A stretch of DNA of 64,000 nt, taken from assembly GCA_001465935.1 (NCBI GenBank), contig LNKV01000073.1, positions 42,276 through 106,275 of the forward strand, given 5' to 3'. This document shows positions 22,757 to 32,204 of the stretch, piece by piece. This DNA comes from Clarireedia homoeocarpa (Eukaryota > Ascomycota > Leotiomycetes > Helotiales > Rutstroemiaceae). The notes below the pieces were generated by a model. The model had not been told where the DNA came from. It was given only the letters and a program-made list of their open reading frames with translations, and did not search any database. Both the position numbers and the translations under genes were made by a program. Position 1 is the stretch's first letter; the number at the start of each line of letters is the position of its first letter.

Positions 22757-23467
22757 ATGCCATCCCCATCCCCCTCCCCATCCAACGAAACAGCCCCTCT
22801 CCTCCCGCAACATAATCCCCCCTACTCCGCCCTCTACAAATTCAACCTCGCAATTGGTCTCCCCCTCCCAACACCCTCTCAACCCTTCATCCTCTCCTAC
22901 CCCGTCCTGCGCGCCCAGTCCCGCGGTCTCTACTCCACAATCCTCACCCTGCATCACGACTACTCTCTGCACTACCACGTGCTCTCTTCCGTCTACTATT
23001 CCTCTCTTCTCTGCCAGCTGTTCATCGGCGCTGTGCTGGCTCTTGCGTCCCCATCGAAAGTATACGTTACAGCGCTGGGGGTCACGAACTCGGTGTTGGT
23101 GGGGGTGCTGGGGATCCTGAAGAGCCAGGGCTTGGTGGAGAAGGCGGCGGGGAATGAGTTTGAGATGAGGAAGGTGAGGGATTGGGTGGAGGAGTGCGAG
23201 GGGAGATTGGTGATGGAGGCAGGGGGGGACGAGGAGGAGGATGTGCAGGGGTTGGTGGGGGAGGCGTGGGATAGGTATGAGAGGGCGGTGGAAGTGGTTG
23301 AGAGGAATAGGCTGGGGAGATTTGGGGGAGTAGGCAAGAGAGGTGGTGTGGGGATGTCTGGTGCGGAGGAAGAGGGAAAGAATGGAAGGAGGGAAGGTGC
23401 TGGGAGTAGGATTGTAGGAAGGAGTGATCCGGATGTGGCGGAGGACAGGAGAATGAGGAGGAAATAG
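22757..23467 (+). CDS. Fungal SLATT-domain (two-TM) membrane protein
   Basis: A single exon of 236 aa. After a Ser/Pro-rich N-terminus come two predicted membrane helices at about residues 77-98 (LCQLFIGAVLALA) and 102-122 (ALGVTNSVLVGVLGILK), flanked by a conserved helix LYSTILTLHHDYSLHYHVL. A charged helical C-terminal region follows (MRKVRDWVEECEGRL, AWDRYERAVEVVERNRLG). This is the layout of the fungal SLATT family (SMODS- and SLOG-associating 2TM effector), related to bacterial two-TM effectors thought to act as membrane pores in nucleotide-signal defence. No nucleotidyltransferase or SLOG gene lies nearby, so the role here is unknown. The last ~60 residues are Gly/Arg/Glu-rich and probably disordered. 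Confidence 0.8.
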   Translation: MPSPSPSPSNETAPLLPQHNPPYSALYKFNLAIGLPLPTPSQPFILSYPVLRAQSRGLYSTILTLHHDYSLHYHVLSSVYYSSLLCQLFIGAVLALASPSKVYVTALGVTNSVLVGVLGILKSQGLVEKAAGNEFEMRKVRDWVEECEGRLVMEAGGDEEEDVQGLVGEAWDRYERAVEVVERNRLGRFGGVGKRGGVGMSGAEEEGKNGRREGAGSRIVGRSDPDVAEDRRMRRK

Positions 23468-23814
23468 AGTGGTCCTGTGTGCGACGCTTACTGGTGTTTT
23501 CCGTCTTTCTCCAGCTGTCTTTTAATGCTTTATTGTTTGCTGTTATCATATACCCTGTAAATCGTTTCGATCGTCATGAAATAATATTTCCAATACACCA
23601 CCAGTAGGTGTACTAACTTCCCATCCAACTTCTCATTTGCGATTCCTGATTTATTCGTTAATTATCTAACAATCATATCTGATTGTTTATGTGGAATCTG
23701 GGTAATGAGAACTCATGTATAGACATACAGGGATACAGATCTTAAACGTATATATCTTAGTTGAATATCGATGTTTGGATTGGTCAATCAGTACATGATG
23801 TAATTTACATCCAA
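23468..23814. other. Convergent 3' intergenic region
   Basis: AT-rich sequence between the convergent SLATT gene and the Zn2Cys6 regulator. Nothing coding was seen outside the proposed terminal exon at 23815-23839. Confidence 0.5.
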
Positions 23815-26575
23815 TCATCGCATACCGAAGTACTCGAACCTAACGTCTCGGATCAGTACAATGAAAATTCGATAGAGAACTCATCTAGAACTTACCAGTC
23901 ACCAACATTGAGAGTAGCAGGTATCACATTGTGGAAATCCGTCGGCACCCAGCTCTCCATTTGATCTCCGCACATATAGCTAGTGCGAGTATCTAACGTA
24001 TCATTTCCGAATGGCATCTTTTCGGGGACTGGGGCAGTCAGGCTGCTTGTCCATGTGTCCGCTGGAAGCATGGTTTCCGCTGCTTGTGAGACGACAATTT
24101 GAGGGTTGATTTGAGCTTGCTGGGGTGCTGGTGGCTGGAATGGTATTGTGCTGCTACTTCCGGTACTTATTTCGCCGTTGTCGTCTAATCGAGCGTCACC
24201 TCTCACATAACTAAGCGTAGCCTCCTTGTGTGCCTGTAATGCAGTTGTAAGGTTTCTTGTTTCTTCTTTAGAATTCTCGGACCCCGCAGAATCTGAAGTG
24301 GAATGGTCAGACGGTCGCATCTTGCGATTTCCAATAGGTCTAGATAATGAACCATCTTCAATGGCATAGTCGGCAAATCCTGCCGTTTTCAAAATGATCT
24401 CGAATAGTTCTTGTACCATTTTAGCCACGAGCCATACGTCTGATAATCTGTCTAGTGCCGACATGCAGATGGATACACGTTTCCTGGACGCGGATTGAGA
24501 TGCGGACTGCAGCCTGAGTTCATATACATGCATGATTAAGGCAGATAGGAGGGCATATATCCTGAATTTCTGTGAGTATGTGGCACTTTTGGGGCAGAAC
24601 ATAAGCTCACATGAAAGGCGGCGCGTGCCGCAACTCGTTACGAGTGATTAGCCTTTCCGCTATCAAGGTGATAGCACTTGCAGATTGGAAGGCGGCATTA
24701 TGCGAGATACTCAGTTGCTGAAGTTGATCGTTTGACTTGGCTGCAGTCGGTAGGTACGCGCGATGAAGAAGGCATTTTATGGTATGATAAATCGTGTAGA
24801 GATATGCGGGCCAGAAAGTGTCATTTTGGAGGCGATTCCACCGCACCTGTCTCGGACAACTTTGCAACCAGTCATTGAGAGCCAAGTCGCACTCTTGAAG
24901 AGTGGCAAAACTCCGGTTTAGGTACGTGGACTTTAGGGAATAATGTTGTTCGAGAATTTCATCGGTGATAAGACATAGCTTGACGTATTGAAGGAAGAGT
25001 TGCACGTGTAATTCATCTTCCGGGCCAGAATGATCGTCAATGAAATCTTCTGCCCGGATCATCTCCATGTCTGAGTCCTCCAAGTTGATATGAGCAGCCC
25101 TACCCAGAGCAACCGCCACCGACCTGTCTCTAGTATACAGCGTCCACCAAATCCGTTTCCATAATCGCTTATCCGCTGCACTGAGTCCCGAGCGTTCTGG
25201 ATTTCGATGCATGCCGAAGCCATGTGAAATTGTAGTTGCCAGCCCATTCCAGTAGAAAACGTTCTTCGTTACCACTCCCGGTTCTTCCCAGTACTATGGC
25301 ACCGTTAGCATGTTATTGTTCCTAGTAGCAATGCTCACTCACCCAGCCTAACAGAATGAGGGCCTGCACAATAACAACACGGTCTTCTTCATAATCAGCA
25401 TCGTAAAGTGCTTTCGCTCTCTTGTAGAACATTGTAGCAGCTGCGATAGGCGAGCCATGGGAGTCAAGTAACATAGGCGCAGTGCAAACTCTAGATCCAG
25501 CGAGTAGAAGCGCTTGCATGAGAAGTAGCGATGGTGGATTTCGTGAATCATTCCATCGCTGTAAGAAGATCGTTCTATTAATTATCGGGACCAGGGGAGC
25601 TACCCATTTAAAATATGCCTCGATGAGCTGATCACATAAATCTCTTGGCGGAAGCTCTAATGCACCACGCTTTCGAAGGATTTCCATCTCCACCTCATTC
25701 ATCTTAGTAGTTACAGCTTTATCGCTGGTCGGCAGCTCTGGCAGTGGATAGTGGACGGTGCCAGAACTGATAGAAGGATTGAGTAGTAATGCCAAGGATG
25801 ATCCTTCTTGCAGGTATGCTACCCTTCCTGGATTTTCGATGGGGGACTTCGAGATAGTGAGACTTGTGAGTTCGACATATGAGTTGAGCCCATCTGGCTG
25901 TCGTTTGATATGCTGATCAGCTTGTAAAATTAAAGAAGCAAAATCGTCGGGTTCCGTAGCAATTGGTAGAGGAAGTTCCGGTACACTCCTTTGCTCGTGA
26001 GTGATTTGGCCGTGATGCCCACCCCTTCCATGTATAAGAAAATTGGTTCATCTTGGGGCTATTTATTCCAACTTACCTCGAGGCCGTAGAAGATTGCCGT
26101 CTGCGACTTACAGAAGCCCCTTCTCTGTCCTTCTTTCGTGGCGGAATACTGCAGTCAAGGTAAAATGCTTGGCAGTTCGTACATGGTATTCCATGGGAGC
26201 CAGCATCGCATCGAACCTGTTCAAGAAGTTAATCATAACATTTGAACTTCTGGCGCCAAGTGCAAACTCTCGTACTCTTCGTGAGCGGCACATCTGAGAC
26301 TCTGATCAGTATCTGTTTGAGGAGGGGCGTACTTCTCGAGAGATTTACCCCGCATGCCCTTCCTGCCCGAGGTCTAACATTTCTCAGCGAAACTCCAACT
26401 CAAATTTTGTGAAGCCTTACTTTCTGAACACTCTCCGACAAGGTGGGTGAGAAGGCTGTTGAACCTCGGCATCGCGTTCATCTGTACCTTTGCAGTTCCC
26501 CTCATTCTGCGATTGCAGCTCATACGGCAGTTGATCCTCCAAAACAGAATTGAGAAGATATGAATAAGAAGTCAT
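23815..26575 (-). CDS. Zn2Cys6 transcription factor, CTF1-beta/Far-like
   Basis: I reconstruct eight exons (minus strand): 26575..26421, 26373..26349, 26293..26276, 26216..26077, 26024..25343, 25293..24611, 24561..23896 and 23839..23815, about 797 aa. The zinc cluster reads C59-x2-C62-x6-C69-x8-C78-x2-C81-x6-C88 only after splicing (CGMCRSRRVRCD, then GIPCTNCQAFYLDC). It is spread over exons 2 to 4, two of them only 25 and 18 bases. The middle part is a fungal-specific TF domain (ALILLGW|YWEEPGVVTKNVFYWNGLAT, GMHRNPERSGLSAADKRLWKRIWWTL, ALGRAAHINL). This resembles cutinase/fatty-acid regulators (CTF1-beta, FarA/FarB), and regulation of lipid or cutin use is the best guess. The final exon is less certain: without it the protein ends ...NVGDW at a TAA at 23892-23894. 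Confidence 0.88.
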
Positions 26576-27539
26576 GATGGAAGACGCTAGCTTTCCAAGA
26601 ACTCGGCGTTCCTCTCATATTTGAGAGTCATAATCGAGGAAAAGGAAGGAAAAGACAGCTCTTCGCAACTCGAACTCGATCGGGCCATAGCTGTTTATAT
26701 TCGCAGGGTTTCCACGCGATGGTGTGAACAGTAGAAATACCGAATGCCCAAGATTTCATACAGGCCCATGGGTTTTAGTGGTGCATCAGTGTAGCACGGA
26801 TGTAGACCTGGTGCTTGTAAAATCAGCAAATCGTGCGGTGTCATCAGGAGAAATGTGTGTCCCAAAGAGGCTTACATAGTTAATAATTGCGGTTGTTTGG
26901 GAGTTTGTGTAAGGGATTCAAGAATTCTAGAACATGGGCACGTTCTTTTTCTTGCCGAAAACAGACCTGATTGACCCGTAAAACACAGCTTGTTTGATGT
27001 ACGTTATGTATCTCCATGCACGAGACACGAGACACGAGACCAGAAGGCCCAGCAGGGCTGACTCTACCCCTCCATTTCCCAATTCCTCGACCTTGACTAA
27101 GCTTACCTTACACAAAGTGGAGAATGCCGGTCCAAACAATCTGAAAAAAACGTGCAATAAGCATGGAGTGAGGAATATATCTTATGCAAGCCCAAGGAGA
27201 AAAAAAAAGCCTCTCCGTTGGTTGTGCAACGCCGTGAGGAGCAAGAAAAACGTGCGTAGCAAGTGAAGAAGGATCGGGGGGATGCAAGCCTAGGGAGACA
27301 AGCGTTACGTACATGCGCCATGGCCGTATGAATTCTTATCCTTCCCTGTTCAACTACTCAGTTCTGGCGGCTTAAAGCACGACTCTACAGCCCAGCTGGC
27401 GCCCGACAGAGTCAAGGCTCAAGGTAAGATTGAAGAGAATACTACAGGAAAGACGTCATCTAATACATTGTAAAAAAACACAGAGCACGCTCACGACCCC
27501 AAAACTTGCGATGAAAGGATAGACGACGAATTACCACTT
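26576..27539. other. Intergenic, upstream of two diverging units
   Basis: No recognisable gene. A short GAGACAC-type direct repeat (ACGAGACACGAGACACGAGAC) occurs near 27,020. Otherwise it is plain intergenic sequence holding the promoter of the minus-strand regulator. Confidence 0.5.
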
Positions 27540-28505
27540 ATGGAAGATATCATATATCCGCCTTGCGAAAATAGATTTCGGCAAGATATACCCCTCAGTA
27601 TCTCGAGGAATTTACTCTCAACACAAATGGAAGCTATCAAATCTCGCCACAGCCTATATTAGCTGATAGTGGACGATATCCGGGGTACTCGAGGTATGTC
27701 AGCTTCCCATCACCCGTTACAAACAATCCCCTAACCATCTACAGATAGTCTGGTAAATCACGAAGATGACGAACCACACAGTCCTGAGGTAAACTCCGAA
27801 AATCCCTCTGGTCCAATCATTAAGCAAGCTGCTCTAACTCGTCGCGAAACATGATGGCATGTTGAGATCAGATGCTCAGTTGATGATGAATGGTGTTCAT
27901 TTCCTCCGATAGAGCAGGAAGGCTTAGCTGAGGTCGTCACATATCAACCCGCAGGTCAAGGATCAAATTTACTATATATATCAGAGGATCCCGCACCGTG
28001 CCTTCATTCTGTACTTTTAAGCGTTTATGGTGGGGGGAACGACTTAGCTACCCACTTCGTACTTGAGCTTTTCGATGAGGACGGTTACAACGACACCTCT
28101 GACCGTGAGGGGGACCTTCTACTGGCTTTCGAAGAGCAAGATAAATCAGCATCGGCTGCTGCAACAAACTCTCTAGCTCATCTTTGCTCTACCGGGCCGC
28201 TGCAGAACCAAGGCAACGGTTTTTTCCAGCCCGAAAGCACTCGTACCAGAACGGAGGAGCCTCGAGATGCCTCTTAGGTCAGAACCTTAGAAGTGCATGA
28301 GAAGAAGACTTTAGTAGCACAAAAAGGAACAGAGGAAGAACGGGAGGAAGACATAGTGGGTTTATGGACGGGGAAGCTTGATGAATTGGTCATGGAGGAA
28401 TGCTTTCGCAGTGGAGAGGAAGAGGATCGGTTAGGGAATCCTGAGGAAAAGAATTATGATTGTGGTTTTATTGCTAAATATGTGTACATAAAGCTAGCAA
28501 AATGA
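27540..28505 (+). pseudogene. Cryptic gene or pseudogene with in-frame stops, family unknown
   Basis: From ATG at 27540 a single coding sense continues to 28505 across a textbook intron 27694..27744 (GTATGT, CTAAC, CTACAG). Three in-frame stops interrupt it: TAG 27660, TGA 27852 and TAG 28275. Between 27855 and 28274 there are 140 codons without any stop and without any ATG. The translation is acidic and non-repetitive (e.g. EQEGLAEVVTYQPAGQGSN, HFVLELFDEDGYNDTSDRE). Two stops could instead lie in weak introns (27598..27669 and 27789..27866, both keeping frame), with 28275 as the true stop. Otherwise all three fit C-to-T damage of CAG/CGA. I do not recognise the family. Confidence 0.4.
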
Positions 28506-30385
28506 TGAAAAATACACTCGCCACTCACTGACGAAAATATTGAGGACCGCAGTCAGCACAGCGCGGAGCCCGATGTCATACAAACCCGCTGCTCATTATC
28601 TACTGCCAGCGAGAGAGCTTCTGTGCAGCACATGACTGTGCGTACTCGGGTTCAAATTCGACAGCTGATGAGCAGCTCCATACTCCACATTTTTCATTGA
28701 ACTCCCTTGCTAAAATGGTGTTGATGTCGGCTGTTGTGTGCTGGGAATGGCCCCTTCGTGGCTTCCTCAAAAGCACCAGAATCGGGAACGACAAGACTTT
28801 CCATCTTGATTTTCATCTATTTTCTACCTAATTGAGAGAAATATGCTATCTATATAGGCCTCTTCTCCTGTACTAATTGCCTAATGCGAAAGTGCTGTGG
28901 ATATTGACCCTGCTATAAGGAAGCCGTCCACCTTCATTGCGGTGACCTGCCCTGTACCTACTCCTGTAGTACTAATATGCCACTTATCCCGAGACTAGCA
29001 GTAGTTGATACCTCCAAGAAAGCGCGTCCCATCAACAACAGAGAAGGACGAGACTTGAATGAAGATAAAGGAGAGCTGCTCATGGGAAAGATATCTCTGC
29101 TGCCTCACCTACCTATTCAGAGCTCGATCCAGGTACAAATACAAACCTCATCAAAATCTAGCAAGCGCAATAGTGCTGGAATCAGCGATTGAGGCCCAAA
29201 AAACGTCCTCGGTCGTAGACTGGGCATAGCTTTGCTTGATTATCCGTAGTGCTGGTTGCTTCTCGAAATGCCAGAATCGTGGAAACTGGACGTAGATAGC
29301 TGGATCGCAGTGCAGTCTATGATATGCGGTTACAAGTTTAGTTATCGGCTATGGAGAAGGCTAGAAAAGATGTTGGCCCTAAAACATTACTATTCTTCTT
29401 GTCCACGCATATGCGTGAGAGTTGGGAGGCTAACTGATTCTAGCTTAACTATGCTGCGAGAAACAGCTGGGCGTTTGACACTTGTATTTTGGAAGTATTT
29501 GGATGGAGAAGTTTTTTTTTTTTTTTGTAAATCCGGGAGGAGAATGTTCTCAAGGATGACCTATGAAAGGACGAGGATAAATCTATCCAGTGAGAAGGAA
29601 AAGGCAGCCATAGAACCTTTGGTGGAGTGGGAAATGGAGGGAAAAAAAGGATATTGATCGACTGAGATCCGGAAAAGGCAACACAACACACATGCGAGGA
29701 GTTATTTCATTGATTCTGAGAATTTAGAGACTCGCAAATGGAAGATATTTCTTCATACACGTTCAAGACCAGGTATATATCTATTGTGTTTAGCACTGAC
29801 TTGTAGATCCAGGTTGGCAATAGCAAATAAGTTACCCAAGGTCTCAAAGATAAACCCCCCATTTTCTTGTAGTAAGTTAACCTACCTAACAGTGTTGGGC
29901 AACGGGTGGAATATACCCCTGAGTCGCTTATTGAAACCTATTATCCCTCATCAACCATTATCTACTCAGTTACAGTATTGAATGAGCGTTATTATACTAT
30001 CTATAAGTGTATGGATGGTGAGCTGCTTTTTAGTCTAGGGAGAACATTAAAATTGCTTCTAAAAGTAAATTGGGGGAGGGTTACTATTCACGAGAGATTG
30101 TAATGTCTGATCTCCTGTTTTGATGGAAGGATAATTGTATTGAGATTATATGAAACTACATCGAGGGGGAGGAATACATCGTAAGGACAACATAGTGAAG
30201 GCGAGGAACTTGAGCTAACATTTGAAAAGGAAAACTAGCAAAAAAAAAAAAAAAGAAAAAAAAGAAATCCAAAAACATTGGAGACAGCAGAAGATAAGAA
30301 ATGTCAGGAGTTAACTAAGGAAATTGGTTTCATATCAATCCTCCTGTATTCCATTAAACAGCCTAACTCAATAACAATCACTAAT
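28506..30385. other. Intergenic stretch of about 1.9 kb, no gene recognised
   Basis: Open frames here are short and translate to unremarkable sequence. Homopolymer tracts stand out: a T13 run near 29,513 and an A/G-rich run (A14 then AAAAAAAAG) at about 30,240-30,267. It includes the 3' flank of the C2H2 gene. Confidence 0.5.
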
Positions 30386-31343
30386 CTAATGATTCATATT
30401 TCTCTGATGGTCTGTGAGCTTATCTTTTCTCAAGAACGATTTATGACAGCCGTGGTGTGGACAAGCGTAGCGGATAGCATGTCTGTTGTGTTCGCGAGCA
30501 TGACGACTGAGATCAGCGCGGCGACTATAGGACTTGGGGCAGACGTGACAAAGGTGCCTAGTGGTGGCGGCTGGGGTGTTGGGGGTTGGGGCCGTAGAAT
30601 TAGGTTGCGCCATGGTGAAGATGTGCTGTCTAGGGTCGAGAGGTAGGCTACCAGTCATGAAAGGGGTAGCTGTGGGTTGTTCTATATGAAGGAAGTCCAT
30701 TCCATTGTTGAGAATTGGGGTAGCAGACATAGCATGAATATCCGTATATGTCCCCACGCCAGGGACGTCTACCCCAAAGCCTGGGTCCATAATCGGAGGC
30801 GGTGCATAGGAAGCAGAGTAGGGCGCATCTACATCCGCCTCATTGAAGTTGGATCCTGTGGTATTACGAGTGAAGTCGAATGGAGAATATAAAGCTCCAG
30901 TATCATCTATAGGGAGTGATAATTGTTCAGTAGCAACAGAATCCCCACTGGCAGAACTAGTTGCTTGTTGGGAATTGGACAGTGGCACCAAGCCGTGACC
31001 GACTGACATAGGTGTTGTAGATCCATGAGACGGAATGAGAAGCGATAAATAAATGAGATGATCATTTTCGAGTTTTGTGATTCGATTCTCCATTGACTCG
31101 AATTCTTTTCGGGACAGTATCACATGGTCTTGCGAACCGAACAGAGCCGCATGGGGCAGTGTCACATTTTCTTGCGCAGTTGAAGTCAAGGAATCTCTAG
31201 TTGGCATACCGTCAGCTGACTAAAAAAAAAACTTACCCAAGGTCGGCTTCATGGAAATTTTGAACTGAGTTGCTCCTCCCGTTCTCCTGAGGCCCATCCA
31301 TAGCTCGTAGAGCTGTTTCGTGCATGTCGCTCCAGCTTGCCAT
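30386..31343 (-). CDS. C2H2 zinc-finger protein (two C-terminal fingers)
   Basis: Two exons, 31343..31237 and 31196..30386, encode 305 aa. The 40-base intron has GTAAGT, branch CTGAC and CTAG. The N-terminus is MASWSDMHETALRAMDG. A short coiled coil (FESMENRITKLENDHLIYL) and a long Ser/Thr/Pro-rich low-complexity middle precede two fingers at the extreme C-terminus. Finger 1 is C-x2-C-x12-H-x3-H (CHVCPKSYSRRADLSRHAREH) and finger 2 is C-x4-C-x12-H-x4-H (CPHHGCHKSFLRKDKLTDHQ). This looks like a DNA-binding regulator but no target can be named. The second start ATG at 31207 lies inside the intron and is less likely. Expression and function are unknown. Confidence 0.78.
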
Positions 31344-32204
31344 TATAAGAAAAAGATCAATGTCACGAATATTTCTAGAGTCGTGCCTTCGTTGAGGAAT
31401 ACTTCGAGTCTTGCCGGTGGTGATAGTCTGGTCGATGAGAGATAATCTTCGGGAGCAAAGAGATTTGGTTTAGGTATATTGAATTCAAGTGATGCGGTGT
31501 CGATGTGATTTCTGCGATGTAGAAGATTCTGATTGAGTTGAAGAATTTTTCCCTTGGAGGAGAGGAAGGGAATCGTACCGAAGAAAGTTGCATGTAGGGC
31601 TTTGCGTCAGCAGACCGACCTGTGCGCCCTGCATATAGGGGGGCGCGCATACCTACTTCTGATTGGTCCATTAAAAAGTACAGTAACGTGACTTTGGCAC
31701 ATCTGATCCGGCCAGTTCCCCTGGCCGGATCAGATGTGCCTACGGGATCAGATATGCTTACCCTAAATCATGCTTTTATAAGGAGCGACAGCTCGTCATG
31801 TGTATTCTCTCTTCTTCTCACAACCCAGTAATACTTTCGATATCAACAATTGAAGTGAAATGATACTAATCAATAGCACAAATAATTCTAGCTCAGTCGC
31901 ATTAGTTCCTATTCAAGGTTGGCAAAGTCATAGGGTTGTAGGTAAAATCACTTCTTTTGGTTGTGGCTAAGGTTATGCGCCACATACCTGTCCTGCAGCT
32001 GTGCCCTGCAGCTGTGCCCGACGCCCGCCAAGGTAGCCCTTTTCTCAGATTACGGAGCATCGCAAAGGCTGATAGAAACATATTCTCAAGTCCTAGTACG
32101 CCTTGCTTCTAACTTCATTGTTGTACTTCAAACTGCTACTTCCGATACAATAAGGACTATCCTTATTCCATCCAATTTAACACTCATCACTTGTTGTTGA
32201 AACT
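31344..32204. other. Intergenic between two C2H2 genes, with a perfect hairpin
   Basis: Divergent promoter region of the C2H2 gene (ATG at 31343, minus) and the C2H2-ankyrin gene (ATG at 32205, plus). Besides the 20-bp perfect inverted repeat listed separately, a direct duplication CTGCAGCTGTGCCCTGCAGCTGTGCCC occurs near 31,993-32,020. No further gene was recognised. Confidence 0.5.
31696..31740. repeat. Perfect 20-bp inverted repeat (hairpin) with 5-base loop
   Basis: The arm GGCACATCTGATCCGGCCAG at 31696-31715 is followed by loop TTCCC and its exact reverse complement at 31721-31740. A partial third copy of the core (GGATCAGATATGC) follows at about 31,744-31,757. It sits 465 bases upstream of the C2H2-ankyrin start codon. 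It could be a cruciform/operator-like site, an RNA hairpin, or the remnant of a small mobile element. Confidence 0.9.

Noticed and set aside
23082..23549. 155-codon Pro/Ser-rich minus-strand frame
   Set aside because: Antisense of the Gly/Glu-rich C-terminus of the SLATT gene.
28655..28680. GGGTTCAAATTC, B-box-like
   Set aside because: No cloverleaf can be folded from the flanks by eye.
31207..31207. ATG at 31207 as start of the C2H2 gene
   Set aside because: It lies in a 40-base intron with good donor, branch and acceptor; an upstream exon from 31343 joins in phase.
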